Below, piece by piece: positions 24,858 to 33,525 of a stretch of 64,000 bases of DNA; position 1 is the first letter of the stretch, and every line of letters starts with the position of its first letter. This stretch comes from Spirosoma validum (lineage in GTDB: Bacteria; Bacteroidota; Bacteroidia; Cytophagales; Spirosomataceae), in contig NZ_JACXAA010000007.1 in assembly GCF_014699035.1 (NCBI RefSeq), positions 186,001 to 250,000 of the forward strand, given 5' to 3'. Made by a program: the position numbers and the translations under genes. The notes beneath the pieces were generated by a model, which saw nothing but the letters and a program-made list of their open reading frames with translations, searched no databases and was not told the origin of the DNA.

Positions 24858-26504
24858 CTACCTGGTAATAATTATCTTTTTCGTTTGAATCTGGGTTCCG
24901 TTCTGAATTCGGAGAACATATAGCCCCGTGGGCAATGACGCTACGTCCATTGTTTCGGCTTTGCTGGTGGCTGCTTTCCTAACGACAGTTTGCCCCAGTG
25001 TGTTCAGTAAATCGACGGTAGTGGCTACGGGAGGGAGTTGTTCGAAAGCCACGGTTACATCCGTTTGCGCCGGATTGGGGGAAACCGTTACGTTCGGCAG
25101 GGCAGGTTCGGTGGCCGTTACGTTCCCCATGTCAAAACTACATAAGTAAACTTCCCGGCCCGTTAGCTCAATGGTCTGCTGCCAGGACTTGTAGCGCACA
25201 GTCAGGCTCGTTTTCTGACCGTCAGTCGCGTAGGAATTATGGGCAGCTACCAAAATTTTATTTCCCTTAACAACGCCCCGCCAAACGGGCAGTTGTTTGT
25301 CCAGCAGATCACGGGCCGACGTTTCGATAACCAGCTCGTAACTCCCCTGAAACATATCAGCAAATTTGGATAACCGATAGAGTCCATGCGTAAAGTGTTC
25401 GTAGACGGCATAAACCTCGTTACGCTCTGCCCCGAACGTTGGGTTCTCCCAAAGCCACAAGCCAGAAGCGCCCGAGAAAAACGGAAAAATTGCCGTGGCT
25501 TCGGCCATGAATGGCTGAATAAACCGAAGGGGGGTGTTCGACGAATCATGATACCGCATCCAGACCCAGGGTACCACGGGCTTGTTGCTCCAGGCTCGAT
25601 TGACCTCTACGTGAAACAATAGATACGGCAGATAATCTTCGGCCAGAGGACTCGGGTAGTCGTAGAAATAGTAAGCCGAAGGTGACAAAGCATCCAACTG
25701 ATCGTAGTAGGGACCGCCAACGCCGTTACCATCCTGTTTCTTCACTAAATAATTGACCCGATCAAGATTCGATGTCCAGTCGGCCCAGCTAAACGTTGGA
25801 ATATTTAAGTACGTATTCAGGATGGGCGTATCCGCGTAACTACTGACGCTAACATTACTAAGATCAGCCCGCTGGCGAACGTAGCGCATGCCTTCCGCGT
25901 ATAGATTCCGCATATCTCTTTTGTAGGCTGCCACAAAGTCGGCGTCCGACAGCTGCCGATACGTTTCGGGTACACGCGTATCCTGCTTAAGCCTCAGAAT
26001 GCGCGGGTCGGTTTCCTGAATGCGCTCAATGTCTAAGGCCAGTCGTCCCATTGGTAATACGTACTGCCCGGCCGCATTTTTCTGACCGCTGGAGATATCC
26101 GCCAGAAAACTCTCCCACTTGGCATAATAGGCATTCATGTCGTTTGCCCACGGACTTTCGATGGTTTCCCAGGGCTGATTCAGCCCGGTAGCAAAGCCAT
26201 AATACACAAAAGCGCGCTGCTTCGGCTGGACCAGGGAGCCATACTCATTATCTTTTATAGTCACCAGGTGACTGAACCCGTGACGTAACGGACTGGCCTG
26301 CGAATCTGTGAACCGAGGGCCACCATAGATGACTGGAAAAGGAAGCGTAAAGTCAGGAAATTTACTCCATTCAATCTGATTAGGCTGACTAACGGGTGTG
26401 AATGTCAGTCGATCAGCACATTGTTGCTGGGCGCTTACGGTTGGAAAACGACCGAAGCCTGTTCCCATTAACCACCAAAAGAAAAGTCGGAAAGAAACGC
26501 GCAT
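24858..26504 (-). CDS. Secreted glycosidase-like protein with T9SS sorting domain
   Basis: 548 aa from the ATG at 26504; a TTG at 26522 is also in frame. Signal peptide, cleaved near VSAQ. The bulk (about 30-460) looks like a TIM-barrel glycosidase-type or hyaluronidase-like fold with acidic and aromatic motifs (LALDIERIQETDP, VVPWVWMRYHD, GASGLWLWENP), but I cannot fix the family. The last 75 residues (VTVSPNPAQTDVTVAFEQL and on to GLYVLRI, KKIIITR) are a type A T9SS C-terminal sorting domain, so the protein is exported to the cell surface or medium. Confidence 0.8.
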   Translation of the reverse strand: MRVSFRLFFWWLMGTGFGRFPTVSAQQQCADRLTFTPVSQPNQIEWSKFPDFTLPFPVIYGGPRFTDSQASPLRHGFSHLVTIKDNEYGSLVQPKQRAFVYYGFATGLNQPWETIESPWANDMNAYYAKWESFLADISSGQKNAAGQYVLPMGRLALDIERIQETDPRILRLKQDTRVPETYRQLSDADFVAAYKRDMRNLYAEGMRYVRQRADLSNVSVSSYADTPILNTYLNIPTFSWADWTSNLDRVNYLVKKQDGNGVGGPYYDQLDALSPSAYYFYDYPSPLAEDYLPYLLFHVEVNRAWSNKPVVPWVWMRYHDSSNTPLRFIQPFMAEATAIFPFFSGASGLWLWENPTFGAERNEVYAVYEHFTHGLYRLSKFADMFQGSYELVIETSARDLLDKQLPVWRGVVKGNKILVAAHNSYATDGQKTSLTVRYKSWQQTIELTGREVYLCSFDMGNVTATEPALPNVTVSPNPAQTDVTVAFEQLPPVATTVDLLNTLGQTVVRKAATSKAETMDVASLPTGLYVLRIQNGTQIQTKKIIITR

Positions 26505-26606
26505 TGCTTGAAGTTTGATCAAAACTACGGAATTTAGGGGCGCAAAGCGGCCTATTGGTCAAACGAATAACGAACCACTCGTCGTTACTATCCTAAATAC
26601 GAACGC

Positions 26607-27095
26607 ATGAACCAGTCCTATAGAATCCTGAATTCGTTTCGAATTATGCTCATTACCAGTCTCTTTTTGTGCGTTCTGACGAGCTGTAAGAAAGATGACA
26701 ATTCCGCTAATCCGACCCCAACGGAGGCTACGCAAACGGATCTTTTGGTTGCGAATAGTTGGCATACGACCAGCATCACAACGACCGATGGGCAGGAAAT
26801 CAATAAAAGTCGGCTCGATTTGTTTAGCCAAAGTCTTTTCACGCTAAACATGCAGTTTCGGAACAACGGTAGGGTCAACGCACTCGATCCGCTGCAAGCC
26901 AATTCAGTGATCAACGGGGGGACCTGGAAACTAGCGGCCGATAACAAGTCAATCGACGTCGACGTAACGGGATTCCAGGGCAACTTTCCGATTGTCCAGC
27001 TGACGAAGAGCCGATTGATTTTACGGCAGGACAATAAAGCCTCAGTGGACGGAAAGAAAACGGATATCTATATGGTTTTTGATCCGGTTCTGTAA
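26607..27095 (+). CDS. Lipocalin-like lipoprotein
   Basis: 162 aa. Lipobox at residues 24-28 (LCVLTSCKK). The mature part has the opening of the short lipocalin-like family common in Bacteroidota (LVANSWHTTSITTTDG, GGTWKLAADNKSIDV). Probably outer-membrane anchored with a small beta-barrel. Function unknown. An internal ATG at 26646 is a possible start. Hairpin terminator downstream. Confidence 0.75.
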   Translation: MNQSYRILNSFRIMLITSLFLCVLTSCKKDDNSANPTPTEATQTDLLVANSWHTTSITTTDGQEINKSRLDLFSQSLFTLNMQFRNNGRVNALDPLQANSVINGGTWKLAADNKSIDVDVTGFQGNFPIVQLTKSRLILRQDNKASVDGKKTDIYMVFDPVL

Positions 27096-27107
27096 CGTTG
27101 TAATAAG

Positions 27108-27180
27108 TGAATGGTGAAATGGGTGAGTAAAGGTCTGCGCTAGCTATTCACTGACTCACTCATTTCACCATTCATTTTTT
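27108..27180 (+). terminator. Long hairpin with T-tract
   Basis: 21-nt arms 27108-27128 and 27154-27174 with a single G-U pair, 25-nt loop, followed by six T. A terminator for the lipoprotein gene built from the same GTGAA-type words as the hairpin at 10531. Confidence 0.8.
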
Positions 27181-27187
27181 AGTTCCT

Positions 27188-28087
27188 ATGACATTTGAAA
27201 CGGAGCCAGGATTCCACATCAGGGGCGATGCCTGGGGCGATCCGGCAAATCCGCCAGTTTTATTACTACACGGTGGCGGACAAACTCGCCACTCGTGGGG
27301 CGATACAGCGCAGGTGCTGGCCGAAGCCGGCTGGTACGCCATCGCGCTGGATGCACGCGGACACGGCGATAGCGACTGGTCAGCAGCCGGGCATTATGGC
27401 ATCGAGTATTTAGCCCGCGACCTACGGGTTGTAGCAGGCCAGCTTACGCAAAAACCTGCCATTGTTGGGGCCTCGATGGGTGGCATGATGGCGCTAATTG
27501 CGGAAGGTGAGCGCCCCGCTAACCGAGATTCGATCTGTTCAGCCATCGTGCTGGTCGATATTGCACCCCGTTCGGAGCAAAAAGGAATCGAACGAATTTT
27601 TGCGTTTATGAGCGGCAATCAGCATGGATTCGCTACGCTGGATGAAGCTGCCGAAGCCGTCGCAGCTTATCTCCCCCATCGGTCACGTCCTTCTGACCAC
27701 AGTCGGTTAGAGAAAAATTTACGACTACGGGAGAGACCAAACGGCGAAGCGCGTTATTACTGGCACTGGGACCCAACCATGCTGACCTTGTGGCGCCAAA
27801 ACTCAACCCCTGATCAGGCCATACGTAACGAAGAACGACTCTACGCGGCCGCCCGTTCGCTTACCGTCCCAACGCTGATCGTGCGTGGGGGCATGAGCGA
27901 CGTCGTGAGTGATAAAGTCGTCGCCGAATTTCTGGATGCCGTTCCCCACGTACAGAGCGTAAACGTAGCGGAGGCAGGTCACATGGTCGCAGGCGATTCA
28001 AATCATGCCTTTACGAAGGCAGTGATTGAGTTTTTGAGGGAGGAAGGAGAAAAGGGAAGAAGGGGCGGAAAGGATAAAGGTACATAG
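27188..28087 (+). CDS. Alpha/beta hydrolase
   Basis: 299 aa. Oxyanion loop HGGGQTRHSWG, substrate-entry DARGHGDSDW, nucleophile elbow VGASMGGMM (Ser about residue 96), acid in VRGGMSDVV and catalytic His in EAGHMVAGD. Soluble esterase/lipase or haloalkane-type fold; substrate unknown. The last 15 residues (EEGEKGRRGGKDKGT) are encoded by the first arm of a palindromic repeat, so the natural C-terminus was probably shorter. It ends 53 bp before the UMF1 gene. Confidence 0.9.
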   Translation: MTFETEPGFHIRGDAWGDPANPPVLLLHGGGQTRHSWGDTAQVLAEAGWYAIALDARGHGDSDWSAAGHYGIEYLARDLRVVAGQLTQKPAIVGASMGGMMALIAEGERPANRDSICSAIVLVDIAPRSEQKGIERIFAFMSGNQHGFATLDEAAEAVAAYLPHRSRPSDHSRLEKNLRLRERPNGEARYYWHWDPTMLTLWRQNSTPDQAIRNEERLYAAARSLTVPTLIVRGGMSDVVSDKVVAEFLDAVPHVQSVNVAEAGHMVAGDSNHAFTKAVIEFLREEGEKGRRGGKDKGT

Positions 28088-28140
28088 CCGATTTCCATCT
28101 TTCCTCTATTCCCTTTTCTCCCCTTCTTCCCTTTTCTCCT
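28045..28140. repeat. Purine/pyrimidine inverted repeat spanning a stop and a start
   Basis: Perfect 21-nt arms at 28045-28065 (AGGAGAAAAGGGAAGAAGGG and one G) and 28120-28140, separated by 54 bp. The first arm codes for the end of the hydrolase and the second abuts the UMF1 start codon. Confidence 0.85.
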
Positions 28141-29469
28141 ATGAAAAATAACCCCCGTATCCTCACCGCCTGGACGTTTTACGACTGGGCCAATTCCGTC
28201 CATGCGCTCGTCATTGTCTCCAGTATTTTTCCGGTTTATTTTTCGGCAACAGCGCTGAACGAAACTGGTGGACCAGTGATCAATTTTCTGGGCATTTCCA
28301 TTAAAAACTCCGTTCTGTTTTCCTATACCATCTCGGCCGCTTTCTTATTTACGGCAATCCTCTCCCCCATCTGCTCGGCCATCGCCGATTATAGTGGACA
28401 GAAAAAGCTGTTTATGAAAGTGTTTTGTTACACCGGCGCTATCAGTTGCAGCTTACTCTATTTTTTCGTTCAGGAAACCACTACGTTTGCCGTTATCTGT
28501 TTCTGGCTCAGCCTGATTGGCTGGAGTGGTAGCATCGTCTTCTACAATTCTTACCTCCCCGACATTGCCACCGAAGATCAATATGACCGGGTCAGCGCAC
28601 GGGGGTTTTCGATGGGCTATATCGGGAGCGTATTGCTCATGGTTTTCAATCTATTGGTCATCCTGAAGCGGGAATGGTTTGGTAACATCTCCGAAGCGAT
28701 GGCCTCACGCATTGCCTTCCTGACAGTTGGCTTGTGGTGGATTGGGTTCGCCCAGATACCGTTTAGCCGGCTGCCCGACGGCACGAGAAAAGTAACGAAC
28801 CAGACCGATCCTGACCGGGGCGGCAATTATTTGCTGAACGGATTTAAGGAACTACGCCATGTTTGGGCAGAACTACAGAAACACCTCCTGACCAAACGCT
28901 TTCTGATGGCTTTTTTCGTGTACAACATGGCCGCGCAAACCGTGATGTACGTGGCTACGATTTTCGGCAGCGATGAATTAAAACTACCGGGTCAAAGCCT
29001 GATTATTACCATTTTGTTAATTCAACTAGTGGCTATTCCAGGTGCTTACGGCTTCTCGCGACTTTCAGAACGATTCGGGAATACGTACTCACTCATGACC
29101 GCCGTAGCGATCTGGATTGGTGTTTGCGCTGGCGCCTACTACGTCCAAACCGAAGCGCAGTTTTTCGGGTTGGCAGGTGTTGTGGGTCTGGTAATGGGGG
29201 GCATTCAATCTTTGTCACGCTCAACGTATTCCAAACTCATTCCGGCCACGACCGATACAGCTTCCTACTTCAGTTTCTACGATGTCACCGACAAAACGTC
29301 GACTGTATTTGGTACGTTGGTTTATGGCCTGATCGAGCAATTAACAGGCAACATGCGTAACAGCGTCCTGGCGCTGCTGGTGTTATTTGTGGTCGGATTT
29401 GTGCTTTTACTACGAATTCCCTCGCAAAAAATTTACCGCACTCGTTTAGAAACAGAGGAAGTTTCGTAA
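28141..29469 (+). CDS. UMF1-family MFS transporter
   Basis: 442 aa with about 12 membrane spans. The N-terminal motif TAWTFYDWANSVHALVIVSS is characteristic of the UMF1/Atg22-like subgroup of the major facilitator superfamily. A long cytoplasmic loop follows span 6 (RLPDGTRKVTNQTDPDRGGN). Probable metabolite exporter; substrate not known. Directly follows the hairpin with its ATG at the second arm's edge, so translation of this gene could be affected by that structure. Confidence 0.92.
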   Translation: MKNNPRILTAWTFYDWANSVHALVIVSSIFPVYFSATALNETGGPVINFLGISIKNSVLFSYTISAAFLFTAILSPICSAIADYSGQKKLFMKVFCYTGAISCSLLYFFVQETTTFAVICFWLSLIGWSGSIVFYNSYLPDIATEDQYDRVSARGFSMGYIGSVLLMVFNLLVILKREWFGNISEAMASRIAFLTVGLWWIGFAQIPFSRLPDGTRKVTNQTDPDRGGNYLLNGFKELRHVWAELQKHLLTKRFLMAFFVYNMAAQTVMYVATIFGSDELKLPGQSLIITILLIQLVAIPGAYGFSRLSERFGNTYSLMTAVAIWIGVCAGAYYVQTEAQFFGLAGVVGLVMGGIQSLSRSTYSKLIPATTDTASYFSFYDVTDKTSTVFGTLVYGLIEQLTGNMRNSVLALLVLFVVGFVLLLRIPSQKIYRTRLETEEVS

Positions 29470-29474
29470 GTTTG
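29467..29474 (+). promoter_or_regulatory. -7 box of the tRNA-Val promoter
   Basis: TAAGTTTG matches TANNTTTG exactly, 36 bp before the tRNA 5' end and overlapping the UMF1 stop codon. A weak -33 candidate (GTTTAG) lies about 20 bp upstream. Confidence 0.5.
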
Positions 29475-29510
29475 CACCGGTCCGACGCATCGGCCAATTC
29501 AGGAGAACAA

Positions 29511-29585
29511 AGGAGGTTAGCTCAGTTGGTTCAGAGCGCTGCTTTGACAGAGCAGAGGTCAGCGGTTCGAGCCCGCTACTTCCTA
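29511..29585 (+). tRNA. tRNA-Val (GAC)
   Basis: 75 nt. Acceptor AGGAGGT pairs with ACTTCCT, with discriminator A. D arm TAGCTCAGTTGGTTCAGAGC; anticodon stem CTGCT/AGCAG with loop TTGACAG, giving anticodon GAC. T arm AGCGGTTCGAGCCCGCT. CCA not encoded. Folds as a full cloverleaf. Confidence 0.95.
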
Positions 29586-29587
29586 CT

Positions 29588-29628
29588 AAAAGGGATAGAT
29601 CACCTTCAATTGTGGTCTATTCCTTTTT
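29588..29628 (+). terminator. Terminator of tRNA-Val
   Basis: GGGATAGATCAC and GTGGTCTATTCC arms with one or two G-U pairs, followed by TTTTT. Just 3 nt downstream of the tRNA. Confidence 0.8.
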
Positions 29629-29686
29629 CTGTTTATGGGTAGTTCTTTACATCTGGTTCGTTTTACGGGTAAGCCTGTCGCTACTT

Positions 29687-30760
29687 ATGGACAAAGCCCT
29701 GTATCAGCTGAACCCAATGACACAAACCAATCCACCGGCCTATTTACTACGAGCAGACGAAGGGCCAAAAGTAACATTCAATGGAGCCGAAATTACCCTG
29801 ATTGCCTCGCGTGATCAATCAGGAGACGTAGTGGAAGTTGTTGATGTAGTAGCGCCGAATGGATTTAGTCTACCTGCTCATAGGCACACGAAAACGCACA
29901 AGAGTCTCTATGTAGAATCGGGTGAATTACTCTTGTCTTTTCCGGATAAAACGTATCATCTTAAGGCCGGCGATTTTGGTCATATTCCCAAAGGCGTAGC
30001 CCATCAAATCGAGTGTATTACCCCGGCTACCAGAACGCTGTATTTTTCGGGAGTGGGTGGTTTATCGTCGCTATTCAGGGAATTGTCTGAGAACGAAAAA
30101 ACGGAAAGAGAGTCGGTCTATACCGTTTCCGAAAATGTAGATTTCCAACTCGTTGATGGGTTTGATCGCGTGTTGCCCGCGGAGGAGGTTTCAACTATTA
30201 AGCGTCCAGATGGTCCCCTGCCCTACGTCATCCGCAAAGGCGGTGGCGAACATTTAATCGTTGAAGATCAGTTGCAAACCTTTTTAGTCAGACAAAACAA
30301 CTCCGAAGGGCAGTATCTGGTTGTCCTGACGGAAGGACCGGCTGGCCATGCCATTATCCAGCATTATCACAAACGTCATACGGAATGTTTCTATGCGCTG
30401 GAAGGACAAATGACCATGTGGAATGAGGGGCAGATTACTGCCCTGAAACCCGGCGATTTTTTGCATGTTCCGCCCTACATAAAGCATTCGTATCGTCTGG
30501 ATAGCCCGTATACCAAATTTATTGGACTGCTAAGTCCTGGCTTGTTCGAGCCATTCTTCGATGCTTTGTGTACGCCCTATCCTGAACACACGTTACCCGA
30601 AAAACCAGGTCCTGCCCGCATTGATCGGGTTTTGAAAAATTACGGCAAGCTGGATTTGTATTTTGTATCGCCCCCACCCGATACATCCATGAATCCGGTT
30701 CAGGCGACTATGGTTCGCTTTTCCTTTTGGCTGGCCGGTAAACTCGCGTCGAAAAACTAG
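29687..30760 (+). CDS. Bicupin, quercetin 2,3-dioxygenase-like
   Basis: 357 aa from the ATG at 29687; an ATG at 29717 (MTQTNPPAYLL) is equally possible, while the GTG at 29612 lies in the tRNA terminator. Two cupin domains: LPAHRHTKTHKSLYVESGEL with PKGVAHQIE (about 40-125), and IQHYHKRHTECFYALEGQM with PPYIKHSYRL (about 210-285). Each has the HxH, Glu and His metal ligands, so a mononuclear metal oxygenase is plausible. Cytoplasmic. The following gene starts about 100 bp downstream. Confidence 0.88.
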   Translation: MDKALYQLNPMTQTNPPAYLLRADEGPKVTFNGAEITLIASRDQSGDVVEVVDVVAPNGFSLPAHRHTKTHKSLYVESGELLLSFPDKTYHLKAGDFGHIPKGVAHQIECITPATRTLYFSGVGGLSSLFRELSENEKTERESVYTVSENVDFQLVDGFDRVLPAEEVSTIKRPDGPLPYVIRKGGGEHLIVEDQLQTFLVRQNNSEGQYLVVLTEGPAGHAIIQHYHKRHTECFYALEGQMTMWNEGQITALKPGDFLHVPPYIKHSYRLDSPYTKFIGLLSPGLFEPFFDALCTPYPEHTLPEKPGPARIDRVLKNYGKLDLYFVSPPPDTSMNPVQATMVRFSFWLAGKLASKN

Positions 30761-30863
30761 TAAGCTTTTCGGATCACCAGTTGCAACTAACCTGATTAGG
30801 TAAACGGTTGCTTGTGCTTTTATAGACAGACCCATCGGTCTATTGCTAAACTCTGACCAACAC

Positions 30864-32210
30864 ATGACAACCACGCGCAGAAATTTCATACGCAATTCGG
30901 CGATGACCGCCATAGGAGCCGGGCTGATTAGCCTTCCCTCTATTGAAGCAATCGCCAGTCAGCGAAAACGAGTTGCTCCCAGTGATAAGCTCCGACTTGG
31001 CATAATTGGCTGCAATGGGATGGGCTGGTCCGACCTACGCTCTCATTTGATGATGAGCGACGTCGAATGCGTTGCTATAGCCGATGTCGATCAGAGTGTG
31101 CTGGACAAACGAGCCGCTGACGTTGAGACCATCCAGCACAAACGGCCTCAGCTTTTCAAAGATTATCGGAAGATGCTGGAAAATAAGGACATCGATGCGG
31201 TGATTATCGGAACCCCGGATCATTGGCACTGCATGGCGTTGATCGATTCGCTGTCGGCGGGCAAGCACGTCTATTGCGAAAAGCCCCTAGCGAATAGCAT
31301 CGAAGAATGTAATCTGATGCTCAATGCGGCCCGCAAGCAGACTAAAATGATTCAGATCGGACAATGGCAACGTAGCGGTTCTCACTACGCCAAAGCCATT
31401 GAATACGTTCGTTCGGGGAAACTAGGAAACATTCGCATGGTGAAAGTCTGGGCGTATCAGGGCTGGATGAAGCCTGTGCCGGTTAAGCCCGATAGTGCTC
31501 CCCCGGCTGGCGTTAACTACGATATGTGGCTGGGCCCAGCGCCGAAACGTCCGTTCAACCCAAACCGGTTTCATTTCAATTTTCGCTGGTTCTGGGACTA
31601 TGCCGGTGGACTGATGACCGACTGGGGCGTTCATGAAATCGACATTGCGCTCTTTGCCATGAACGCCAAAGCGCCTAAATCAGTGATGGCTTCGGGCGGC
31701 AAACTCGCCTACCCAGATGATGCCTCCGAAACACCCGATACGTTGCAGACCGTATATGAATACGAGGGCTTCAACATGCTCTGGGAACACGCTACGGGTA
31801 TCGACGGGGGCAATTACGGACGTACCGAAGGAATTGCCTTCATCGGCAATAACGCTACGCTGGTGCTCAATCGGGACGGCTGGGAATTACTACCTGAGAC
31901 CGAAGCCAAAAATGGCATCAAAGTCTATAAAGTGGAGGATATTCCCAAACAGGTACGTAATGGCGACTACTTGGGCGAACACACGAAAAACTTTGTCCAG
32001 GCCATCAAAGCCAATGATGCCAGTATGCTTAAATGCGGTATAGAGACAGGAAGCATTGCCGCTATTAACGCCCATATGGGTAATATCGCTTACAAAACCG
32101 GCCGGAAGGTGTACTGGGATGCTGCCGCGAAAGGCTTTAAAAATGACCCACAGGCCAACGCCATGATCGCGGCTCATTATCACAACGGCTGGAAGTTACC
32201 CGTCGTTTAA
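30864..32210 (+). CDS. Gfo/Idh/MocA-family oxidoreductase with Tat signal
   Basis: 448 aa from the ATG at 30864. Twin-arginine signal TTRRNFIRNSAMTAIGAG. NAD(P)-binding Rossmann domain (RLGIIGCNGMGWSDL, VECVAIADVD), the catalytic lysine region in GKHVYCEKPLANS, and the C-terminal sugar-oxidoreductase domain (WFWDYAGGLMTDWGVHEIDI). Probably oxidises a carbohydrate in the periplasm with tightly bound cofactor, as usual for Tat-exported members. Downstream palindromic terminator. Confidence 0.95.
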   Translation: MTTTRRNFIRNSAMTAIGAGLISLPSIEAIASQRKRVAPSDKLRLGIIGCNGMGWSDLRSHLMMSDVECVAIADVDQSVLDKRAADVETIQHKRPQLFKDYRKMLENKDIDAVIIGTPDHWHCMALIDSLSAGKHVYCEKPLANSIEECNLMLNAARKQTKMIQIGQWQRSGSHYAKAIEYVRSGKLGNIRMVKVWAYQGWMKPVPVKPDSAPPAGVNYDMWLGPAPKRPFNPNRFHFNFRWFWDYAGGLMTDWGVHEIDIALFAMNAKAPKSVMASGGKLAYPDDASETPDTLQTVYEYEGFNMLWEHATGIDGGNYGRTEGIAFIGNNATLVLNRDGWELLPETEAKNGIKVYKVEDIPKQVRNGDYLGEHTKNFVQAIKANDASMLKCGIETGSIAAINAHMGNIAYKTGRKVYWDAAAKGFKNDPQANAMIAAHYHNGWKLPVV

Positions 32211-32214
32211 ACGT

Positions 32215-32258
32215 ACGTAGCGTGGACGGTCACGTCCGCGTGGCCGTCCACGCTACGT
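32215..32258. terminator. 15-bp perfect palindrome between convergent genes
   Basis: Arms ACGTAGCGTGGACGG (32215-32229) and CCGTCCACGCTACGT (32244-32258) around a 14-nt loop. Sits between the convergent oxidoreductase and the propeller gene, whose stop codon abuts the second arm. No T run; each arm contains the recurrent ACGTAGC word. Confidence 0.75.
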
Positions 32259-33190
32259 TACTGAGCAGGTAAAAACACATTAACTGCCGGATGCATGGTA
32301 TATAATCGAAACGTTGCTCCGTCATTGACTAGAATTCCGCTCGACTTATTTCCCCCCACAATCGGATTGCCCGCGTATTTTTTCCAGTGAATCAGATCGT
32401 TTGATACCGCCACGTTGGTCGACCACTCGTGCCAGTCGGTGAAGGCGGACGCATGATAATACGCATAATATTTTCCTTTGTAGCGAATGACCTGATTCAT
32501 CGCGATGGCGTGTTTGTCATACGTTTCCGGGCCTTTCGTCAGCACGGGCTCATCCTGTACGTTTGTCCAGACTTTTCGATCTTTGGACGTGGCGAGCCAA
32601 ACGGCCTGGTCTTTCCGCTCGTAGAATAAATACCAGGTATTCTTTTCTTTCCAGGCTGTCGGCGTTCCATAAGGTCCTTTGCTGATCGGCTGGCCGTTGA
32701 TGTATCGAACGTCGAGCGGCCCCTGCTCCTTCCAGGTAATGCGATCCGTTGACGTGAGCAGATGCGCTACGTCGTCTTTTCCCTCCGCAAACATGTAATA
32801 CGTATCGCCGTCTTTAACTACCGTCATGTCTTCAACCCAGCCGGTAGTATAAATAGGATTTTCCTGATACCGTGTCCAGTTAAATCCATCCGTCGACGTA
32901 GCGTAACCAAGGACTCTGATCTTGTCTTTGCCATCCTGGTACCCCGTATACCACAGGTGATACGTATCGTTTTCGTGCAAAATATACCCCCGCTCCCGAA
33001 TCCTCTGGTCCCACGTATCAGCGCCCGTACCCGAAAAAACCGGATTGTTTTTGTAAGGAGTGAACTGAACAAGTTCGGCCGGAAAGTCAGGATCAGGTTT
33101 GGTCTGTAAGGCTTTTGTATCCTGTGAAATCTGTGTTTGAGAAAACAACCCTGTCAGCAAAAGAGCAAAGAACGTTGTCGTTATATTCAC
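32258..33190 (-). CDS. Secreted five-bladed beta-propeller, glycoside hydrolase-like
   Basis: 310 aa with signal peptide (ITTTFFALLLTGLFSQ). Repeated propeller blades of the GH43/GH32/GH62-type: YILHENDTYHLWYTGYQDG, LGYATSTDGFNWTRYQENPI, GWVEDMTVVKDGDTYYMFAE, YLFYERKDQAVWLATSKD. Acidic residues sit at inner-strand positions (EDM, DKHAIAMNQ), but I cannot assign a family. Likely acts on a plant or environmental glycan in the periplasm. Confidence 0.8.
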   Translation of the reverse strand: MNITTTFFALLLTGLFSQTQISQDTKALQTKPDPDFPAELVQFTPYKNNPVFSGTGADTWDQRIRERGYILHENDTYHLWYTGYQDGKDKIRVLGYATSTDGFNWTRYQENPIYTTGWVEDMTVVKDGDTYYMFAEGKDDVAHLLTSTDRITWKEQGPLDVRYINGQPISKGPYGTPTAWKEKNTWYLFYERKDQAVWLATSKDRKVWTNVQDEPVLTKGPETYDKHAIAMNQVIRYKGKYYAYYHASAFTDWHEWSTNVAVSNDLIHWKKYAGNPIVGGNKSSGILVNDGATFRLYTMHPAVNVFLPAQ

Positions 33191-33208
33191 GGTCGGAAAT
33201 GGTTCGCG

Positions 33209-33427
33209 TTAGGCTTTCATTTTTAAGTACAACTCTTCAACTTTCTGTCGGGCCCAGGGTGTTTTTCGTAGAAACGTCAGGCTGGATTTGATACTTGGAT
33301 TGTCGGTAAAACAGCGAATGTTAACGTCGATGCCCATCTGCTTCCAGCCGTAGGCATCGACCAGTTCATTTAAAATCATTTCGAGGGTTTTACCGTGTAA
33401 GGGGTTATTGGGCTGTGCATCGGCCAT
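33209..33427 (-). CDS. VF530/DUF2132 family protein
   Basis: 72 aa, the family's usual size. Conserved [40 protein letters not shown] and [17 protein letters not shown] small helical protein proposed to bind DNA; role unknown. Encoded just upstream of, and on the same strand as, the propeller gene, 18 bp away. Confidence 0.9.
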   Translation of the reverse strand: MADAQPNNPLHGKTLEMILNELVDAYGWKQMGIDVNIRCFTDNPSIKSSLTFLRKTPWARQKVEELYLKMKA

Positions 33428-33525
33428 AATGAATAGACAGGTTGATCATCGCAAGTTATCTTATTTGACGTTAGCTCAGGTAGGACGCAAACAAAATAGA
33501 ACCAGGTATACCCGTAAGCTTATTT

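Noticed and set aside
26618-27034. 138-aa minus-strand ORF
   Set aside because: Antisense to the lipocalin-like lipoprotein gene, which has a lipobox and a fitting start.
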